A stretch of 43,896 bases of DNA from a virus. Positions 40,174 to 43,896 of this stretch are shown here, in pieces; positions within the stretch are counted from its first letter, which is position 1; the number at the start of each line of letters is the position of its first letter. The position numbers were made by a program, and so were the translations under genes. A model generated the notes under the pieces. The model did not search any database, had not been told where the DNA came from, and saw only the letters and a program-made list of their open reading frames with translations. The stretch lies in IMG/VR virus record IMGVR_UViG_3300028364_000058, positions 1 to 43,896 of that record; one strand, written 5' to 3'.

Positions 40174-41787
40174 TTATTTCTTCTTCAATCCTACCGATAA
40201 TTCAAATTTAATTGTTGGATGTGACTTATAATTAATTAATTCAAAATCATCAATAGTTAGATTCATAATATCCTCAAGAGTATCTAATTCTTTATTGATT
40301 TTCATTTCAGGTAAATCATATGGTTCTCTTTTTAGTTGTTCTTTTACACCATCAAGATGATTAACATATATGTGAGTATCACCACCAATCCAATTTGAAA
40401 TCCCAGCAACCATATTACTGGCTTTAGATATTAACATCAACAATAATGACATTGATGCCAAATTAAATCCTGCACCCAATGCCGTATCAACACTGCGTTG
40501 GTACATGTTAAGGTCGAGATAGAATTTAGGAATATTCCAACCAGTGTCGTCAATAACTTTCATGTATTCAGGTGTTCCTTCCCAACCATGAGCATCAATA
40601 CATAATGGAAGTTTGTTATTATTTGAGGCATATTCTTGTGCTAAATCTCGTCTTTCTTCAAGTGAAAGTGGTCTCACAATAAACTGATATAGTAAATGAC
40701 AAGGAGGGAGCGCACTTATCTTTCTCTGTTGAGGATTCCATCCATCTATGATATGGTAACGACTATATGGGTTTGTTTTCAAACCATCAACAACATCTTT
40801 TATTTGGTCAACACCCACATTATTATCTTGTTTCGATAGTAAAAACCAACCACCAGCAGTTTTCCTCTTACCGTTACATACTCGATTTAAGTTTGTTGGT
40901 TCAACCCCTATTTTTTTAGCAGTTCCTTCAATATTTTCAGTAATAATTTCTTTAATTCCATTTGAAATGGTATAAATAATATTTTTTGTGTGTAATGATG
41001 CATTTTCCTTACTGTTTAACCAAACACAAGTTTCTTTGGAATAATATTTACCACCTAAAAAATCTTTATCGAGTTGATATTCATTAGGATTATTTTCCTT
41101 TAACTCATAATTCAATAATGTCTTCACATCCTCTTTAAATATATCAAAAAATAACCAATCGTCTGAAACATACACACCCCTTCCACCATATTTAATAAAA
41201 CTTGGGTCATTATAATTATAACATCTACTAATCATTGCTGACCATGTTTGGAATAGTTGATGTTTTTTTACACCTTTCATATTACCCTTGTTTCCAAATC
41301 CAAATGTTTTGTGATTGGATACATCAATAGTTGGTTTCTTACCAATATTAAAATAATCAACAAAACCACCAAAATTTCTCCAAGCGTGACCATAAACTGG
41401 ACCTAAATCACCATATTTATAATGAAATTTTTCTTCAAAACGTTCTTCTTTAACTCGTACAATGAATTCTTCCATCGTAATGTCTTCAATATCTGGTAAT
41501 AGCCAAAGTCTTTCTTTAAAAAATCTGTAAGCATCACCATTCCAAATATTGACGTTATTTACCACAAGATACCTAATATTGGTTTCACCCCTGAGAAACC
41601 ACAATAGTTCATGCACAATGCCTTTCCAGTACATTTTCTTAGTTGTAAGCAATGGAAATCCTTTGGATAAGTCCATACTTATATCTGCCTTAGATATGCC
41701 AATGGTGTTGGGCATGTTGGCTCTACCACTTTCTTTCTCGATGCCTTCGTCAAGTATTTTTTGTAATACGTCCAGATATTCTCTCAT
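40174..41787 (-). CDS. Thymidylate synthase with in-frame insertion
   Basis: A 537-residue protein. ThyA blocks are intact: GFPLLTTKKMYWKGIVHELL near 43-62, GDLGPVYGHAWR near 126-137, catalytic Cys in LPPCHLLYQF (C363), NLASMSLLLML near 442 and the THIYVNHLDG end. It makes dTMP from dUMP using methylene-tetrahydrofolate, feeding phage DNA synthesis beside dUTPase. An in-frame segment of about 184 residues (142-325) separates GPVYGHAWRNFGG from VDQIKDVVDGLK, two parts that adjoin in other ThyA proteins. The segment is endonuclease-like. A second extension of about 45 residues lies near 375-420. The ATG overlaps the upstream stop (ATGA). Confidence 0.9.
   Translation of the reverse strand: MREYLDVLQKILDEGIEKESGRANMPNTIGISKADISMDLSKGFPLLTTKKMYWKGIVHELLWFLRGETNIRYLVVNNVNIWNGDAYRFFKERLWLLPDIEDITMEEFIVRVKEERFEEKFHYKYGDLGPVYGHAWRNFGGFVDYFNIGKKPTIDVSNHKTFGFGNKGNMKGVKKHQLFQTWSAMISRCYNYNDPSFIKYGGRGVYVSDDWLFFDIFKEDVKTLLNYELKENNPNEYQLDKDFLGGKYYSKETCVWLNSKENASLHTKNIIYTISNGIKEIITENIEGTAKKIGVEPTNLNRVCNGKRKTAGGWFLLSKQDNNVGVDQIKDVVDGLKTNPYSRYHIIDGWNPQQRKISALPPCHLLYQFIVRPLSLEERRDLAQEYASNNNKLPLCIDAHGWEGTPEYMKVIDDTGWNIPKFYLDLNMYQRSVDTALGAGFNLASMSLLLMLISKASNMVAGISNWIGGDTHIYVNHLDGVKEQLKREPYDLPEMKINKELDTLEDIMNLTIDDFELINYKSHPTIKFELSVGLKKK
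40813..41364 (-). mobile_element. Endonuclease-like insertion inside thyA
   Basis: About 184 codons, no stop in frame. Its core (TWSAMISRCYN, FIKYGGRGVYVSDDWL and the end NRVCNGKRKTAGGWFLLSKQ) resembles phage homing endonucleases with a NUMOD1-like DNA-binding tail. It lacks an intein signature (no starting Cys/Ser, no final His-Asn). It may be a young group I intron whose ORF reads into the exon, or a tolerated protein insertion. Flanking NFGGFVD and NNVGVDQ show weak sequence similarity, perhaps a duplicated target. Confidence 0.7.
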
Positions 41788-42011
41788 TCAATTACTTCTT
41801 TTATTGCTTCAGGAAAAATTGCGAGATAATATCCGTTTTCGGTAATTAGAATATTATCTTTTTCCTCAAAGATTTCAATGTTATTCCTTTTTAAATCATC
41901 TTTAAATTTATTAATGGCATTAATTAAGTTAATATCATTATTTAGTGATTTAAACACATTTTCTTTTTTACTGCTTAGTTCAGCACCGACAATTATCGTT
42001 GTTTTTTCCAT
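41784..42011 (-). CDS. Small unknown protein before thyA
   Basis: A 75-residue protein if started at 42011 (MEKTTIIVGAELSSKKEN); a longer frame from 42044 overlaps the upstream gene. Mixed helices and strands (NILITENGYYLAIFPEAIK). The ATGA overlap with thyA implies coupled translation. Unknown function. Confidence 0.55.
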   Translation of the reverse strand: MEKTTIIVGAELSSKKENVFKSLNNDINLINAINKFKDDLKRNNIEIFEEKDNILITENGYYLAIFPEAIKEVIE

Positions 42012-42030
42012 ATTATTTTTCTTAAAGTGA

Positions 42031-42231
42031 TTATTCATATTCAATATGACTCATTATTTCATCAATAAGTGCAACTGATTCGGCATTATAGTTATTAGTG
42101 CGTATCAATAGATTTAAATCTTTAATTACACTTAAACTAAGATTTATTGTTCCAACAATCTTATCCTCATCATCGAGAATTTGTAATTTCATTGGTTTAA
42201 ATTTTCTACTCATTTTATTCGATTCTTCCAT
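42031..42231 (-). CDS. Small unknown protein
   Basis: A 66-residue protein (MEESNKMSRKFKPMKLQILD, then GTINLSLSVIKDLNLLIRTN and a helical Glu-rich end). A short strand pair followed by a helix is suggested. No known family. Confidence 0.5.
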   Translation of the reverse strand: MEESNKMSRKFKPMKLQILDDEDKIVGTINLSLSVIKDLNLLIRTNNYNAESVALIDEIMSHIEYE

Positions 42232-42235
42232 AATT

Positions 42236-42325
42236 TTATTTGTGTTTTGAATTATTGATGTTGTCGCTTTCTTTTTCTACCTCTTCATCGAGGATTTTCT
42301 GTAAAACTTCTTGATATTCTTTCAT
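42236..42325 (-). pseudogene. Duplicated 5' end of thymidylate synthase
   Basis: A 29-codon frame that reads MKEYQEVLQKILDEEVEKES and then stops. It is very close to the first 20 residues of the thyA product (MREYLDVLQKILDEGIEKES). It lies about 450 bases upstream of thyA and looks like a partial duplication left by recombination. It may still be translated. Confidence 0.6.
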
Positions 42326-42335
42326 TGTATCTGAT

Positions 42336-42488
42336 TTAAAATCTTAAACGACCTTTAAAAATATATGTGAACGGATTACTTATAATATACCATATTCTCA
42401 CATACCATTTTTCTCCTGTTTGAATTATGACTGCGTAATTATTCTTTTTATTGAGAATTATTTTTGCTGACTGTGTTTCATGTTCCAT
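42336..42488 (-). CDS. Small ORF coupled to dUTPase
   Basis: A 50-residue basic frame (MEHETQSAKIILNKKNNYAV, then WYVRIWYIISNPFTYIFKG) whose ATG overlaps the dUTPase stop (TAATG). The short hydrophobic stretch near the end could touch a membrane. No family is recognised; the tight overlap is the main support. Confidence 0.45.
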   Translation of the reverse strand: MEHETQSAKIILNKKNNYAVIIQTGEKWYVRIWYIISNPFTYIFKGRLRF

Positions 42489-42928
42489 TATTTTCCTGAG
42501 TGACCGAAGCCTTGTGCTCCCCTTACTGTATCTGAGAGTTCCTGAACTTCATTTAAAGTTATTTTTTCATATTTAGATATTATCATTTGGGCAACCCTAT
42601 CATTATTTTCCACAGTAAAACTTTCATCACTTAAATTAATTAAACATATCATTATTTCACCACGATAATCACTATCGATTGTGCCCGGTGTGTTAATCAC
42701 TGTAATTCCAGATTTAATAGCCAACCCTGAACGTGGTCTAATTTGTGCCTCATAACCAATAGGGAGTTCGATATATATTCCCGTTGGTATTATTTTTCTT
42801 TTAAGAGTTGGTATTTCTACTGGTTCAACCAAATTAGCACGTAAATCCATTCCAGCAGAGCCTTCAGTAGCGTAAGCAGGTAATTCGTTTTTCGATTTAT
42901 TGATAATTAATACATCACACAAATTCAT
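42488..42928 (-). CDS. dut: dUTPase (Dut)
   Basis: A 146-residue trimeric-type dUTPase with all five motifs: I, GSAGMDLRA (23-31); II, RPRSGLAIKSG (64-74); III, GTIDSDYRGEI (82-92); IV, NDRVAQMI (109-116); V, RGAQGFGHSG (136-145). It hydrolyses dUTP to dUMP and pyrophosphate, lowering uracil in DNA and giving the substrate for ThyA, its neighbour in the operon. The start at 42928 lies 14 bases inside the upstream HNH gene's 3' end, so the endonuclease gene probably arrived beside it. Confidence 0.95.
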   Translation of the reverse strand: MNLCDVLIINKSKNELPAYATEGSAGMDLRANLVEPVEIPTLKRKIIPTGIYIELPIGYEAQIRPRSGLAIKSGITVINTPGTIDSDYRGEIMICLINLSDESFTVENNDRVAQMIISKYEKITLNEVQELSDTVRGAQGFGHSGK

Positions 42929-43541
42929 AGTTATTTTCTTTTTGTTTTATAATATTTAATGTTAAAAGTTTTTCTACTTTTTCAGGATTTTTACACCAAG
43001 AACACACATCTTCTAATGATACTTTATCGTGTAAATATGCCCATAATGTTGCATTTCCAAAATTTTTATGCAACCATCTATGGTCACTCCACGTTAATAA
43101 CACTAAGTTTTCTTCAGAATTATTATCAACCACACAATCTCTATGGTGAACACAATAATTATTTGGAACTTTATCTATTTTCAAATACCCGAAAACTATT
43201 TTATGGTGTAATTTGATTCTTCCAAATTTTGGTAACCTGTCCAACAAATACTTACCATCCCTTTCAGCATTTCTAAAATTAGGGTTGTTAACACCAAGAT
43301 ATGCTTTTTTTCTAAATTCCGCAACACATTTGGTTGAGCAAAAATATCCTTGTGTTCTTTTATATCTTTTTTTTGATGATTCTTTTAAATGAAATGATTT
43401 TCCACATTCAGTACACGTTGTATTATTTTTCCCACGTAATTGAGATGCAGCACATTTTTTTGAACAAAATTTTGCCTTATTTTTTCTACTATCAATGACA
43501 GTGAAAACATTACCACAAGTTAAACAATTTTTTTCTACCAT
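42915..43541 (-). CDS. HNH homing endonuclease with double zinc ribbon
   Basis: A 208-residue protein. Two Cys4 ribbons open it: CLTCGNVF with KFCSKKCA, and CTECGKSF with FCSTKCVAEFR. The HNH nuclease follows: YCVHHRDCVVDNNSEENLVL, then H-R-W-L-H (near 130-160). It probably makes site-specific double-strand cuts that spread the gene into related phages. Its late-promoter element 12 bases upstream is unlike the neighbouring metabolism genes. It lies between the MazG-like and dUTPase genes. Confidence 0.85.
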   Translation of the reverse strand: MVEKNCLTCGNVFTVIDSRKNKAKFCSKKCAASQLRGKNNTTCTECGKSFHLKESSKKRYKRTQGYFCSTKCVAEFRKKAYLGVNNPNFRNAERDGKYLLDRLPKFGRIKLHHKIVFGYLKIDKVPNNYCVHHRDCVVDNNSEENLVLLTWSDHRWLHKNFGNATLWAYLHDKVSLEDVCSWCKNPEKVEKLLTLNIIKQKENNYEFV

Positions 43542-43553
43542 AATATTTTTACG

Positions 43554-43562
43554 ATAAATACT
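43554..43562 (-). promoter_or_regulatory. Late-promoter element (AGTATTTAT)
   Basis: Minus-strand copy, 12 bases before the ATG at 43541. It is the only one in the metabolism block, and it belongs to a mobile gene. Confidence 0.65.
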
Positions 43563-43616
43563 TGGTGTTATTGAAAAATAACAATAAACCCAACAATATT
43601 TTATTAATATTATTCA

Positions 43617-43896
43617 TTATCTATTATCTCCACTTCCATGAATCGTTCCACGGGCATGTCTTCCAATTAATTTTTCAATATTATATGTCGCAACGTCCTC
43701 AAGACCGAATCCCAGATTCTTACACATACTTGCCATATACCAAAGAGTATCTCCAAGTTCAGCTTTAATTGCATCTCGATGTTCATCGGTTATTACACCA
43801 CCTGCATCTCTTATAATCTTTTTGATTTTACCTTGTACCTCACCTGCTTCTCCAAGTCCCAGACCGTCATAGGCAACTGCAAGTAATTCCAAAACA
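43617..43896 (-). CDS. MazG-like nucleotide pyrophosphohydrolase (5' end outside window)
   Basis: Only the C-terminal part (about 93 residues) lies in the window. The visible MazG-type acidic helices GEAGEVQGKIKKIIRD and AELGDTLWYM (E-x-x-E and E-x-x-D) bind metal and the nucleotide. The end RHARGTIHGSGDNR is common in phage MazG-like proteins. It hydrolyses NTPs or dNTPs, or may lower (p)ppGpp-type signals; the substrate is unknown. The gene runs off the right edge, so its start is unseen. Confidence 0.85.
   Translation of the reverse strand, partial: VLELLAVAYDGLGLGEAGEVQGKIKKIIRDAGGVITDEHRDAIKAELGDTLWYMASMCKNLGFGLEDVATYNIEKLIGRHARGTIHGSGDNR

Noticed and set aside
40813-41364. Intein in thyA
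   Set aside because: No Cys or Ser at the start, no His-Asn at the end, and no block B motif.

Overview
This window looks like part of the genome of a tailed, T4-type (myovirus-like) phage that infects a member of the Bacteroidota. The phage assignment rests on a recognisable T4-like head module on the + strand: terminase large subunit, portal, prohead protease, scaffold-like core protein, major capsid protein and neck proteins. The host assignment is an inference from several AT-rich promoters with the Bacteroidota form (TTG or TTTG, about 19-21 bases, TAnnTTTG), weak ribosome-binding sites, and one secreted protein with a Bacteroidota-style signal peptide.

Layout. 1-10 kb is an accessory region: five tRNA genes on the minus strand in two groups, two micro-ORFs each with a host-type promoter and a terminator, a GIY-YIG endonuclease, small proteins with a shared N-terminal peptide, a secreted Tyr/Ser-rich protein, a response-regulator receiver protein, two ADP-ribosyltransferase-like genes (one frameshifted) and a 675-residue tail or appendage protein. 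10-38 kb is the late structural block on the + strand. It is interrupted by a 5.3-kb minus-strand gene for a virion protein ending in a GH25 lysozyme, by a GIY-YIG endonuclease placed just after the capsid gene, and by a minus-strand operon that encodes an intein-containing SF1 helicase. 38-43.9 kb is a minus-strand nucleotide-metabolism block: thymidylate synthase (split by an in-frame endonuclease-like insertion), dUTPase and a MazG-like pyrophosphohydrolase. Two more homing endonucleases and several small unknown genes lie among them.

Regulation. A 9-base element, consensus AGTATTTAT, lies on the coding strand upstream of almost every virion or accessory late gene, usually 12-24 bases before the start codon, and is missing from the metabolism genes. 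I read it as the phage late promoter. It also corrects several start codons. A second class (TAnnTTTG) probably uses the host sigma factor. In two genes it ends only four bases before ATG, which suggests leaderless early mRNAs.

How it fits together. The terminase, portal, core, protease and capsid genes build and fill the head. The protease probably cuts after (L/I)-x-E sites, such as the one near residue 60 of the capsid protein. At least three accessory proteins, more weakly a fourth, begin with a similar amphipathic peptide (R-L-F-E-V-M, D-K-T-F-K, then L/M-N-E). This could be a capsid-targeting signal that sends them, and perhaps the ADP-ribosyltransferase-like proteins, into the head for injection. 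Mobile elements are dense: three free-standing endonucleases of the GIY-YIG or HNH type, one long repeat endonuclease, one intein and one insertion in thyA.
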